Assembly (NCBI GenBank): GCA_032718475.1
Contig: JAUCBJ010004133.1
Coordinates: 1-64,000, forward strand
DNA length: 64,000 nucleotides
Reading direction: 5' to 3'
Source: Nemertoderma westbladi
Lineage: Eukaryota; Xenacoelomorpha; Nemertodermatida; Nemertodermatidae
Positions 42,925-53,942 of this stretch are shown one piece after another. The notes under the pieces were generated by a model, which was given only the letters and a program-made list of their open reading frames with translations, had not been told where the DNA came from and made no database searches. How positions within the stretch are numbered: the first letter of the stretch is position 1; each line of letters opens with the position of its first letter. The position numbers were made by a program, and so were the translations under genes.

Positions 42925-44230
42925 ATTGATCAAAGTTATCTATTTCATTAACATTTTCTCTACAATCTATAATTTTCCTAGCCAAATTTATCCTCCATTG
43001 ATCATTGTTGTTTAATGTTGCATACGTAAGAGATTTTACATGTTTCGGGGATAGGCTACCTAGATCTAAGATTTTGCACTTATCAAAAATGGAAGGTAAG
43101 TTGGTGCAGCTGTATGGCGTCTGATTTGAGCCAAAATACCTTAAAATAAATACCTTAGAATAAAATAAATACCTTAGAATAAAATAAATACCTTAGAATA
43201 AAATACCTTATTTTAAGCGTTTTTTATAAACATAGCTTACTTTTAAGCGATGTTTTAACAGGATTTGTACTAAATACCTTACTTTTAAGTCATTTATTAA
43301 ATCAACTACATAAAAATAGCTTACTTTAAGCGATGATTTAACCGAACTTCTATAAAATACCTTACTTTTAAGCGATTTTTAGTTAACTACAAATAATTTA
43401 AAGTAAGGTATTTTATCTTATAAATATAAGCTAATGAAAAATGTAAGGAACACATTTGTAATTCTAAGGTATTTTGGCTCAAATCAGACGTCATACAGCT
43501 GCGAGTCCTACAATCACTATGTGTTAACAGTGCTAAAAAGCATAGAATACATTTATAGGAAACATGTAAGCTATTTACAAATTTATCAAACAGAGATTGC
43601 ACCATAATACTCGAATGAGAAAAATGCACTATGTTTTCAATAATATATCTGTTATAATTATACGGTAATAGAAACAATAATTTAACATTTATATTCCAAG
43701 CTGTATAAATTCTAGAACAATCGTCTGAGAAAATATCCCACAGATTAGTGCAGTAAAAACTCCTACAATAAATACGTTATAAATTACACAGAATATAGGG
43801 ATTAGAGAAGTATAATTCTTATTGTAATGAGTTTAGTTTTCCGATAAATGTCCCCTGTTTCTGAAGTACATCTAAATGCATGCTATTTCTATAATCCAGA
43901 ACATGCCCCAAATGCACAGCTTCGCTCACCCATGGTAGAATAACCATGTTAACTCTCATATTCGCAAAGGTTCCACCCATGCAGGCCCCTAACCAAATGC
44001 GATACACTTTGACTTATTTGCATTGATATTGGTACTCGCAGGCAACTACTTGTTCTCGCAGGCAAATCTCCTGCAAATTGAAACCAAATTGGAGACCATG
44101 TAATGAGGGACATGAGAAAAATATATCAGCTGCATAAGCCACTTCTCCAAAGAACAATCTACCAATATGACATCCAACTCGGGATTCACATAATTTAATT
44201 AAGAGTGAATTCTGCTAAAAATGAATGCGA
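42925..44230 (-). pseudogene. LINE family C reverse transcriptase C-terminal half
   Basis: The minus strand from 44215 downward reads 'LLIKLCESRVGCHIG', then the palm as 'VAYAADIFFSCPSLHGLQ' (YADD altered to YAAD), the thumb 'AVHLGHVLDYRNSM', 'QGTFIGKLNSLQ', the connecting 'LLPYNYNRYIIENIVHFSHSS' block and 'LDLGSLSPKHVNSLT'. Multiple frameshifts are present, and it is interrupted by the MITE at 43114-43494. The first part (42925-43560) is shared with arm 1 of the transporter duplication. Confidence 0.75.
43114..43494. mobile_element. 381-bp MITE with ~30-bp inverted ends
   Basis: The ends 'atggcgtctgatttgagcc' and 'ggctcaaatcagacgtcat' are inverted copies with one mismatch, extending inward through 'aaaatacctta'. 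It is flanked by 'gcagctgt' (43106-43113) and 'acagctgc' (43495-43502). The empty site in arm 1 reads 'acagctgt', so the 8-bp target duplication has one change on each side. The interior holds short repeats of 'aaaataaatacctta' and 'acttttaagcgat'. An 8-bp duplication suggests a hAT-like or related superfamily; the superfamily is inference only. Confidence 0.85.
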
Positions 44231-44236
44231 TCCACC

Positions 44237-44320
44237 CCACTGCACCCTATAGGGGCTGTTGTGCTGTCAGTCAGAGAGGTAACAGCCCACGGGGTAAGGA
44301 TTTACCCATGGGGCGCTAAC
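44237..44320 (+). repeat. dispersed 80-bp repeat, copy 1
   Basis: The sequence from 'gggctgttgtgctgtcagtc' through 'agagaggtaacagcc' to 'ggggtaaggatttaccc' is repeated in inverted orientation at 62462-62535. Both copies abut the same kind of LINE family C sequence, so it may be part of that family or a small element that targets it. Confidence 0.6.
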
Positions 44321-44424
44321 TATCAGATAGTCTGATACCAACTGTCAGACAGTCTTTTTCAACTATCAGATAGATGATCGCCCAATTACAAGTTGCTCGA
44401 TAGTTGTATTTTTTAAACCCCGAG

Positions 44425-45589
44425 TGTTCGCACGTTTAGACCTTTAGCAGTTTAACTTGCCAAATTTAGGTGTCTTCTAGGTTATAAATCGACTTTAGCC
44501 TATAACAAGTATTTGATACACATAAGTTACATTAGCCGAAGCTAGCCTATGCGCGATCATTCACCCACGGTTAAGGGAGACTGGATTCGGATGCTCTAAC
44601 CTTATTGCGGTGTAGGCCTACTGTACTATTCGATTGATCGTTAATATATAATCTCTGACAAATATTATTCACTTTCGGGAAATATTAACAGTTCCTTTAG
44701 GACGTGGCGCTCTAAGTATGTAAACAGAGTTATGACTTACACTAAACACAATGGGACGGCTATTGATTTTCGTATAAGGCGCATTCTTTAGGAAATGCTT
44801 TGTTACCTGTCACACTCATGCACACTACCTCACAATGCTGCACACTGATCTGCCGACCTTCACTAAATTTGATCATATATAAGGAGAACAGCAACTGACA
44901 CATGTAGGGTCTATGAAATAGCATTCAATTCACTCCAAAACCACTATAATGTAAGTCGCAATTGCTATATGTAACCGGTCTCTCTAACCTTCAGTATATC
45001 AAGAAGATTGGGGTTTTATGATTATTCATCGATATTCTCCAAATATAACAACATATCAATCAACTTCTAACAATTAATAACTGACAGTAAATAGCAGTAA
45101 AATAATGCGGTGAAAGGTAAGGTGAGTCTGGTATGCCAGGTATGGCAGGATAACAGTTTTACGTTTCTATGATCAAAGCCGTTCTAATGTTTTGGCTAAA
45201 GTCTGAAACACAGAATAATTCCACAGCCGGTGTTCTAGGCTCAGGAAAAAAGGTAAACAAAGACCATAATGCATTGCGCGATTTCCCGGAGGCCTCTGTG
45301 CAAATAAAATGAAAATCGCTCTGATTGGTCGAGTGAACAAAGAAAAGTTATACGTGGACATATCAGCTGATAGATGTCGTCATCTGAACTACACTGTATC
45401 AAGAGTATTTTGGCGTATTGCGACATAAAATCGCTAGTTATGTCCGCTAAAGTACACATACAGAAGAAATGGCTTTTCATGTCCACTAAAACACCTGTAC
45501 AGTAAGAAAACGGCTTTTTATGTCCGCTAAAACACCTACAGAGTACTTTGCGGGAAAAATGACTAGCTAGATCCGCAAAAGCCTTTACA
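44425..45589 (-). repeat. BEL/Pao 3' LTR (1165 bp)
   Basis: It matches 56041-56955 along its length. It contains about 250 bp (around 45299-45546) missing from the other LTR, including repeated 'tatgtccgctaaa' words. On the plus strand it starts 'tgttcgcacg' and ends 'gcctttaca'. It is preceded by the target duplication 'ccgag'. Confidence 0.93.
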
Positions 45590-46769
45590 CCGCTCCCAGA
45601 AAATGGGATTTAATTCTATAAAATATAAAAAATCACAGTTTCTAAAGTATAAAAATACTCTAAACAGTTAGTCTTTCTTGCGCGGACGGCGTTTACGCAG
45701 TTTTTTGAGGCTAGCAAGAGTCCTTTTCTCTTTGGGGCGAGCCACTTTACTAGGAGGGCTATAACTCCTGGGTGAAGGGTGCAATACAATTGCATCAAAG
45801 GTTTAGGATTACGGTTGGTGTATCCGCCGGTCGAGGTACCTGGTTGATCGATATCAACTTCAGTGGAGCGAGGTCTAATGGCCTTTAGAGCGTGTTTTAG
45901 GACAGCAGCTCCTACTGGTCCCTGACGAGTCGTCTGAACGATAGCGGTAGGTGGACCGTGAGTAGTGAGAATTTCCTCGGTTTGATGATTCTTTTCAACT
46001 CGCGTTCTCTGGCTCTATAGGAATCGATATGCTTCTCCCCGAGCTGATTTTCCTCCGCTTGTCGTTGGAAGCATTCGTCTAAAACTCTTTTAGAGAGTAG
46101 GGTCACTCAAGTTCGATATCTTCTTAGAGATTCTGGATTTCCTGATCGAACTGAGATAAAACTAATTCGTTTACCGCTTGGACTTGTTGCTGCAATTTAC
46201 GTTTTCTAAGCAATCATAGGTTCCTTTTTCCATCTTTTATAGAATAGTGTCTAATGCGTGCGTACAATTTTCTCCTCCACTTCGGTGACAGATTATATCG
46301 GGTTAAACAGGGACGATTATACGGTTGAATGGCGATATTAGGTGTCCGCGTCCCAATCCGGCTAGGTAAGATGGGCGAATATCTAGGGAGCCCACAACCG
46401 GAGTGCCACCGACTAACTGTTCGGATAACACTAGATCTTTGAACAGTGAGTACAGTTCGGGAGGATCCGTGATACTATTAGGATCAAGAGTCTGAGGTCT
46501 TAACTAGGGAATGAGGAGGTCTGACCGAGTACTCCGGAACTCTGATCATAGGTCTATTTAAGGATCATTTGAATCGAGCGAGCGTAGGTGATACATCGAA
46601 CAAGTTTCGCTCGAAACTCCCGTAAATATAGCGAGTAAAACCGTGTTTAGAGCAACGTCTCCGCGGATGTTTATGTCTTTCCGTTTGTTGGTTGGGTCTT
46701 GGGCATTCATCGCAATAATACCAAAGACGCATGTCTTGTAGGGGAAACGCGGGTGATATTTATTCGGTT
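45590..46769 (-). pseudogene. unrecognised 3' ORF block of BEL element, distal part
   Basis: Minus-strand frames continue the block from 47216. 46106-45912 reads 'SKRVLDECFQRQAEENQLG' and 'IKPRKFS'. Below it a readable stretch 'GPVGAAVLKHALKAIRPRS' leads into 'GTSTGGYTN' and, after one frameshift, a strongly basic end ('RPKEKRTLASLKKLRKRRP') with a stop near 45675. The composition looks protein-coding (GC-richer, charged), but I recognise no family. It could be an accessory or env-position gene of the element, or captured sequence. Confidence 0.4.
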
Positions 46770-47216
46770 TTACAATGTTTCTCTCAAGAATTCCAAATAT
46801 ACGTTGGAGTTATCGCGTTTATCCGGTTCTTTAACATCTTCTCTTTCGAGTCGATTTCGAATAGAATTTTCGCATTCGATTTTAAGTTTATCGTTCCGAC
46901 TCCGCTGGGTATGATATTTAAATAAAACCATTTCCCTTTCGGTGTCTATATCGTCCGTATCGTGTAAATCGATAGGATGGCCAGTAGTTAAGAAGTCCAT
47001 ATACGTACCATTAAGATGCGTGTAGCGAGCGGTGAATTTTCTATAGTCCAATTCACGCGTGAGTTGCTCCTGGGACATTGGCGGTTCGATATAATGACCA
47101 TCGTCCTCCGTAGTAGTTGGACTAGCGTCGCCGCGTATTAAGCTATCAACAAACGCTTGCAACGGTAAAGTATATCGCTCCCTGATACCAAGATCATCTT
47201 CTATCAACTCAGTCAT
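46770..47216 (-). pseudogene. unrecognised 148-codon ORF 3' of BEL pol remnant
   Basis: The frame begins 'MTELIEDDLGIRERYTLPL' and is hydrophilic and acidic, with 'TEDDGHYIEPPMSQEQLTR' and 'HTQRSRNDKLKIECENSIR'. There is no signal peptide, membrane helix or zinc motif, which argues against an envelope protein. It lies about 1.7 kb downstream of the protease frame, in element orientation, and is followed by the block at 45590-46769. Function unknown. Confidence 0.45.
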
Positions 47217-48919
47217 AGCTGCTATATGAGTTTATCAATATTATAATGAGTTTATAATTAGGCTAGCGGGCGTCGCTGCCTACCCCTCATGGCCCCCGAA
47301 CAGCGCAAGATCCTCACCGCCGATGTACTTTCGCCGATGTGCCTATCGCCAACATAGTAGCTGCACAACGACAACAACCAGCACGAGTCACTCCACTGTC
47401 CGTCCCAAGGGCTAAGATTTACTTCAGGTTATTACTGCAGAGTTAGGGCTACTTTCACAATTGCGACTCGCTACTGTAAACACACTTTAGTAGTAACATT
47501 CACCTATAAACGCACAAATTCCACACAAATGTCACAAACCACACACATTCGGGCCATTTGTCCGTTAGTCAAGTGCCTTCCAGAATGCCACGTTATTATT
47601 GGGTATCCTTGGATACTAGCAGTGTGCTATTTATTCCTTATGCTATTCAATGGGGCAAGCCTTTATTGTTCTTTTAACTCACTTCTAATTCTAGCATGGT
47701 TGTTGCCATGGTGACATTATGGAAAGCTAGCAGTAGAATTAGGGTAATTCTCATGCATACAGATCTGGGATGCTATTTAATAGTAATTCTTTAATTGTCA
47801 ATATTCCTCTTTATACATGATTTTATGAATTTTATCGGCTATTGACTATATATTGGAGATTCTCGCACACTAATATACTTAATAGGGTGAATCTCCGCTC
47901 CCATGATCTATTAATTAATGGAATTTTGGGAATGTTATAAATTGTATAAAAATGACAATTTATCAAATTCATTAAAAGAAATGAATTTAAATTTACTCCC
48001 ATAAATTTTATTATTTAATATTAAAATAGACACAATTTTATTCCTGAACATATCTGGGGACTGGGATCCTTGATTCTAGGAAATTTGTCCTTTTAAGAGT
48101 ATCGGTAAGTGCTACGATATCTTAATTGACTAGAATTTTAAAGGATCTAAATTTTGACAGATTTTAATTTATAGATTCTCTAGAGTTAACTTGTAAGTAG
48201 TTACTCTATTGTATTTGTTTGACAGATTTTATAAATATTAATAGTTAATATTTAAGATGGGCACCGGTTTATTCCAGAACATGTCTGGGGACGTTAACCA
48301 CTGATTCTAGAATTTTGTCTTTCAAGTATATCGGTGGGTGCCGCGATATCTTAATCGACTAGAATTACAGATGGTCAAAGGGTTTAACAGATTTATTTTG
48401 CGTTTTACGCTACTGTTAAAGGGACATCACGCTACTATATGTATTATTTAATATACGGTATGAGAGCAATATCGCAAGAAGCAATGTCAGTGAGAAGAGG
48501 CAAGTCGTTTCCAAGGTCTACCCAGAGCTTGGTTTAGCCGAGACACGAGGATCTGAATTTTGCATTCCTAATACTCTACTTACCAATAATACTTTAATAT
48601 AGTAGGAGCTTTATTGTACTTTAATAAGTACGGATATTTCATCTTACTGTAGTCACGTATTTATAATATGATACGGACAGTAAGGAAAGAGAAAAAGAAT
48701 TATTTCTCGCCGTCGCACTAAATATATAATATATAAGTAATTAAGTAATAAACACTAATATATATTGCACTAATCTACTAGATAATCGCTAAAATAACAT
48801 TCTACTAAATAAAATTAAAGAAAACGATTATAATAAAATTACATAATAATACATACATAAATATAAAATAATAAAAACAAATATAAAATGATATAGTCAC
48901 ACACCCACTCCAGACGCTG
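47217..48919. other. non-coding interior of BEL element
   Basis: AT-rich DNA occupies the place where integrase would be expected. It includes a diverged direct duplication, about 48040-48135 and 48262-48366 (shared 'ttattcc-gaacat-tctggggac' and 'gatatcttaat-gactagaatt' words). No coding was recognised. Confidence 0.6.
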
Positions 48920-50542
48920 TTACATTGGGGAGTCCCTATATGTTTGTTGGATTAGGGAGGTGGTCGTGGGAAGAGTATCTTGCCTTCCATAGTTTCCGGA
49001 CAGTTCTCGGTCTCTTTCCAGTAAACATAAACGACCAACTGGGCGATTGAGTTGTTGTGTTTCGAATACAATTCCAGGTTTCCTCTTCGTCCTGGAATAG
49101 TGACGATAGAAACATCGCTTCAAATACACGATGGCCTTACAAAGCCGATTCCAGGAGCTATAGTGGTCCATCGCTCCCGGCAGGAGAGGTGAGAGTCCCT
49201 GCGAGACGTCTGGTGTTCCAGATCTCCAGTCTCTCTCTCTGATCTCCACAACAGATCTGTTCGCGGTGGGGGAGTTTAGATCCACAGCGTCGTCCCTGGA
49301 AATGTGTAGTACAGACAGATCTAACACAGGTTTAAATAACCTTGATTTACTCGTCCGGGTTTTAGGTTTGACTTTCTCTGCTCCCTTGGCTTGTCTAATC
49401 TCAGCCGTGGTAAGATGGGGAGGCCATTCATCTTCTTTACTTAGGAAGTCGGGTCCACCTAACCAGTCTGGAGTATCTGTCAGTTCTTGAGGAGTTGCTC
49501 CTCTGGAAGCGATGTCGGCTAGATTAATCGTCTCGGGGCAATGTCTCCATTGATCTACATTAGAGTTAATATCGTCATTATCTGAGGAGTATGGTGTTCC
49601 CTCAGTTGTGGTCGTCTCTCCCTCACTGATGTCTTCTTCCCATTCACTCTCCTGATGGACCTGATCTTTGGGTAGCCTTTCTAGGAGTGTCCTACAGGAA
49701 GGTCCAGTGAGGTACCAACCTACTCTTGTTCTTCCCGCATAGGTTTGCAATGGTTGCGGTCGAGTAGGCCGTTTCTCTAATGTCTCAAGCGCCTCATGCG
49801 CATTTTGGCCGATGAGTATTTGCACTCCAGGGTAGTCTGTGTTGAATCTAGGTATCTTATGCTGCTGGGTGAAATCGTCCTCATCCCAGTTATAAGGTTC
49901 CACTTGGCTGGTAGCGAAGTTCTTTATCGCCACCATTTTTACTAACCTTATACTGTGTTCTCCTAGTTCATCCTGGGGGGTGGACAACACGCCTACATAG
50001 TAGTCTGTAGCTACTGTAGATTTCCAAACCTGCATAATTCCTGAAAGGTTTAACTTAGTTCGGAACTTGGGTTGTCCAGCAAAGATGTCTTCGGCTAGTT
50101 CTTTGTCGATGAATGTTCCTGTGCTGCCGGAGTCAAGGAGGGCGTTCACTATATAGCTCTTTTTTAACCCGTGGACTCTCAACTGCACTACGGGAAATTC
50201 TCGGATTCCTACGTTGGAAGTTGGCGCTTTCCAAGATGGTTGTCGGTCAGGAATAGTTAGGGGGAGCTCACTATCGGTTTCAGTCTCATACGTAAGTGCT
50301 CGATACACTGCGGTGTTTATTAGATAACAGGATTCGTTTTCGTCGGAGAATTCATCCGTGTAGAATCCTTCCATCTCAGAACTGTGGTCAGTGTCGTTCA
50401 CATCACTGAATTGGACATGTAGTTCGGGCTCACTTACCTGACTCGTGCGGGTTCTTTCAAATTCTGTGTGCAGCAAGATATGATGTTTCGCGCCGCACTT
50501 AGCACACCTATCATCTGAGTAACAGGTCTGCCGTTGGTGTCC
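48920..50542 (-). pseudogene. BEL/Pao protease and post-RNase H remnant
   Basis: The 518-codon frame starts just after an in-frame TGA that interrupts the zinc-knuckle region; the first codons read 'GHQRQTCYSDDRCAKCGAKH'. The retropepsin active site 'ALLDSGSTGTFID' is near residues 112-124 of the frame counted from 50476, in a DUF1758-like context. After 'TRVGWYLTGPSC' the frame jumps to 'NLADIASRGATPQEL', 'DWLGGPDFLS' and 'WNRLCKAIVYLKRCF', which normally lie beyond RNase H. The entire RT and RNase H core is thus deleted. It ends in 'LPTTTSLIQQTY', before the integrase core. Confidence 0.85.
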
Positions 50543-51727
50543 TCATCTGAGACAATTATAACACAACCGCTTATCCCACATGACTTCGCGTCTATCCTTT
50601 AAGGATCTCTTTAAGAATTCGTCACACACACTTAAACGGTGGGGCCCGTCGCACAGCGCACATTTTGGTTTGATGTTACTCACCTTACCTTGGGTAACGT
50701 TGTGCACTCTCGTTCTTTCCTCGGGCTTTCTTCCGTGAACTCTATTAGGAGACGTAGGAGGAGTTTTTGTTACCTGTTCTCTCCTGTCATTGGTTCGAGA
50801 CTTAAATTTACTTACATCTTTGGGCGCTTTGTTGACATAGTAAGATCTTTCAGTATCTTTCCCGCTGTCCTCTTCTTGAGAAGCCTGCCTTTCGCCGTCA
50901 TCTGTATAACACACTGGTGTTACCTTTCTCCTAGAAACGGGTTTCTCACTTACCTTATTTTCCGGTGTCTTCTCTCTGGACTGCTTTAGGAGCTGTAATT
51001 TTACCTCTCCATTTAAGAATGACATGAGATCAGCCATGGTAGGGTCTCTTCGTTGTTGTTCCATCATATATAAGACTTTCTTGTCCCAGCGTGTACCTAC
51101 TCCACCCTTTGGTAAAGTAGAGGCCACGGCTCCTACAACCATAGAATTCTGGTATTCATGAGACTTACCTAACCAATCTAGTTCTCTACAGATCTCCTGA
51201 ATCTCGTCGGAAAACTCTATAATCCCGCTGCTAAGAAACTTTCGGGGCGCCATTAATTTCGCATATAAATACCTAGCTATGTTAGTCCTATTACCATACC
51301 TGAGGTTTAGTGTATCCCAAACTTGTCTTAATCCATCTGGATGTCCAATAAACTTTAACGCCATTAACTTGGGAGATCCTTCCAAGCACTCGATGAGGAA
51401 TCTAAGTTTCTCTCCGTTAGATAGCACAGAGTTCTGTATGTTATCTTTGTAATATTCATTAAAAGGTAACCATTTCATCTCATCTCCATTGAACTTGACG
51501 ATCTCTCCCACCTTTACCGCTTGACGGGCTTCGGTTCTAGCCATTTGACACGTAAAACTTTCTTGGGCCATCGTGTTATTTAATATCGAGTTATCGGTAT
51601 ATAAATTTTTTGGATTATGATCAGGTCTATATGGAATATCATTGTCAACAGGTTTATAATTACCCTTAATAGGGTTTACTATAGGAGTTTCTACTTCACT
51701 AGCAGTATAGATGCGTGTAGGCTCCAC
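50543..51727 (-). pseudogene. BEL/Pao gag-like region with DUF1759 and zinc knuckle
   Basis: The 394-codon frame contains the DUF1759-type segment near residues 75-220 ('VKFNGDEMKWLPFNEYYKD', 'SNGEKLRFLIECLEGSPK', 'VWDTLNLRYGN', 'CRELDWLGKS'). It ends in 'CALCDGPHRLSVC' and 'RLCYNCLR', the first half of a CCHC pair, where a TGA (50545-50543) interrupts. In this superfamily the domain is the nucleocapsid-like part that packages element RNA. It is continuous in frame with the protease region apart from that stop. It joins the upstream coiled-coil frame through a frameshift near 51700. Confidence 0.85.
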
Positions 51728-52866
51728 ACCTTGCGATGAAATACTTCAGACCTAACAGGTTGACACATTGTTACAGGGGGTGGTAGTATACTCCTTTGTA
51801 TATTTACTAATTTATCGCGTTCTAACGCTATACTCTGCTGCACTTCTTGCAACTCTAACCTACTTTCCCTTACTGTTCCCTTGAACTGTTGAACAGTCTC
51901 CTGCATCCGCCCGAGCAGGAGATCCATCCCCCGCCGCCCCTCATCCACCCACTCAACCGCCGAAGCGGGAGCCGCCAACATAGTAGCGGGTAGATGAGGG
52001 ACAACGGGCGACAAATCGTTGATATCTCGCTCGGAGTCCAGGACAGGAACTGTCTCAGGGGCTGTTCTGCTGGGCACAGGTAGTTTAGTGCTGTGCAAAG
52101 GGAATTTAGAGTTGGGTTCTGGAAGTACAGGGGTCTCTATCACAGAGGGGGTGGCTTCGAGAACAGGCCTAATTATTTCAGGCTCATCTACTATAGTAGG
52201 GAGTCTTTCTATTCTAATAATTTGGTCTGTGGGTTCTGTGCTACCTAAGTCTGTGCTAGCTAGTTGCCTTCTAACAGCTGGGGGCAAATCAGGCAATTTC
52301 TGACGGTGGGGCATTCTTCTATGCCTGCTTAGACGAGATCTATTTCCTCCGCCTTCAGGATCGGTGGTATCGCCTTCATCAGATGATGTAAATCCCTGTC
52401 TCCTGGGAGTAGATCGACTTACCATCTGCATCTGACTAGCTGTTATCTGTTTATTTAGGTAGTCTTGCTTCTCTTGAAGATTTTCCAACTCTAGTTGGGT
52501 GGTCTCTTCAAACGCTCTCCGTTCTGCTTCTGCCACTGCCTCTGCTGCTTTTCTTTCCGCTTCTGCCGCTGCCACTGCCGCTTTTCTTTCCCCTTCTACC
52601 GCCTTTCTTTCCACTTCTACCGCCTTTCTTTCCACTTCTGCCGCCTTTCTTTCCACTTCTATCGCCTTTCTTTCCGCTTCTGCCTCTGCCGCTGCCGCTG
52701 CCGCTACCGCTTTTCTTTCAACTTCTGCCGCTGCCGCTGCTGCTGTCTTTCTGTCTTCTATACGTTTTTTCTTTACTTGTTCTTCTTGGACTCTAGCAAT
52801 GCGGAGGCGTTCATCTAATTTAGCTTGGTTCGCAGCTAACATTTCCGCATCTATTGCGTCCAACAC
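51691..52866 (-). pseudogene. BEL/Pao N-terminal region with Ala/Glu/Arg coiled coil
   Basis: The 391-codon frame begins 'MLDAIDAEMLAANQAKLDE'. It contains a long charged helix made of repeated 'AEVERKA/VEVERKA' heptad-like units (about residues 35-125, encoded by a 21-bp minisatellite at about 52590-52700), then a proline/acid-rich linker and a second helical segment near residue 320 ('ESRLELQEVQQSIALERDK'). It probably mediates self-assembly of the particle protein. It overlaps the neighbouring frames by a few bases in other frames, so it is one disrupted polyprotein. Confidence 0.7.
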
Positions 52867-53942
52867 AAACTTGGCTCCGCGGAAAACGCGGCTCCGTCAC
52901 TATAAGGACGAAGTCCAGCCAGCCTTCTCCTCAACTCTTCATCACCTAGAAATCGTTGATAGTCTGACAGATAGATGTCAATAGCGTCCTTCTTCTGCGG
53001 TTTCTCTGCTGTCGCTTCGCTTTCCATTTGAGAAAAGGTAGCGTCTGTTGATTCTCCATGGGTTGAGCGCTCAGCCAGCTGAGATTTCCACTGGGCTGTT
53101 CCTTGAACCTTGATATCCACCCGCTGGAACCAAGTCTTTACGGCAACTTGCAACGACGTGTCTTGTCTTCTTTTCGAAGCTTCCTTAAAGGCCGATAGGA
53201 TTAGTCTGATTCTTAGAATTCTTTCTCTAACTTGATAAAGCAGCTCTCCCTGCTCTTGGGGTCCTTGGGGTTGTTGAAACAGTTGTTCCTCTAATCGCTC
53301 CAAAGAGCTGAAGAATCCCTGTACGTATCTTGCTGCTGACCTCTTCCATACAGCTGGATCACTAGTATCCTTTGTCACTCCCATCCTGTGTAAGTCTTCC
53401 CAGGCAGCTTCCGATAAGTTAAATGGGAGTCCGGGTCCGGGGAAGTTCCATTGCGACTCGACAATAGACTTCAGTTACTCCCTTGTGTATCCCGCATAAC
53501 TGTCCTTGGTCGATCGCTTACTTCTCGCCCAATCGATTTGGTGTTCCTCCACCGCAATCAATACCCTAGTGAGTACGGCTGCAGGAAGAATGAGAAGGGG
53601 ATCCGAATAAACCGCATCTGCCATCTTTTCTCCGCGCTCGGGTGTCAGCTCTACAGTATCCGAACTACTGGAGCTGTCGGGCCGCTGAGAAATAAGTTCT
53701 CGGCTAGGGTGTTGCTGCTGTTTAACAGCTGCTTCTTGGTCCCGCTTGACTTGAGCCCGAGTGCCTATGATAGACCTACGGTGTTGGACTAGCCTAGGGT
53801 CTGATACTACTACTGGAGGGATGACCTTTCTTACAGTAGGAGGTGAGTTGAACTTCGGTCTCACACGTTCCACACTTCTGTCTGGGTCACAGATGGTTGT
53901 ATCTAGGAGACTGTCTGACAGGTTTTGCTTTGTGTCAGACAT
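52851..53942 (-). pseudogene. BEL/Pao polyprotein N-terminus (two frames split by a stop)
   Basis: Frames 53942-53475 and 53384-52851 are in the same reading frame, separated by one TAA (53477-53475) followed by continuous coding ('SIVESQWNFPGPGLPFNL'). The first part has 'MSDTKQNLSDSLLD' and 'ELTPERGEKMADAVY'; the second 'AVWKRSAARYVQGFFSSLE'. No named domain was recognised. The position directly 5' of the coiled-coil frame, and its continuity with it, place it at the start of the gag-pol product. A +1 shift near 52880 connects it to the next frame. Confidence 0.65.

Larger units (their letters stand above)
39916..43559 (+). repeat. segmental duplication, arm 2
   Basis: This is co-linear with 8366-10351. 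The length difference (3644 versus 1986 bp) is accounted for by the 1271-bp insertion at 41654-42924, the 381-bp insertion at 43114-43494 and its 8-bp duplication, within a base or two. Outside the insertions the arms differ by scattered substitutions and single-base indels. Confidence 0.92.

Noticed and set aside
47529-47714. Hydrophobic 61-codon frame as a small membrane protein or envelope remnant
   Set aside because: It is on the strand opposite to the BEL element's genes, is short, and has no supporting motif.
52495-52984. Plus-strand frames rich in Ser/Ala or Cys/Phe
   Set aside because: They are shadows of the repetitive coiled-coil coding region on the minus strand.
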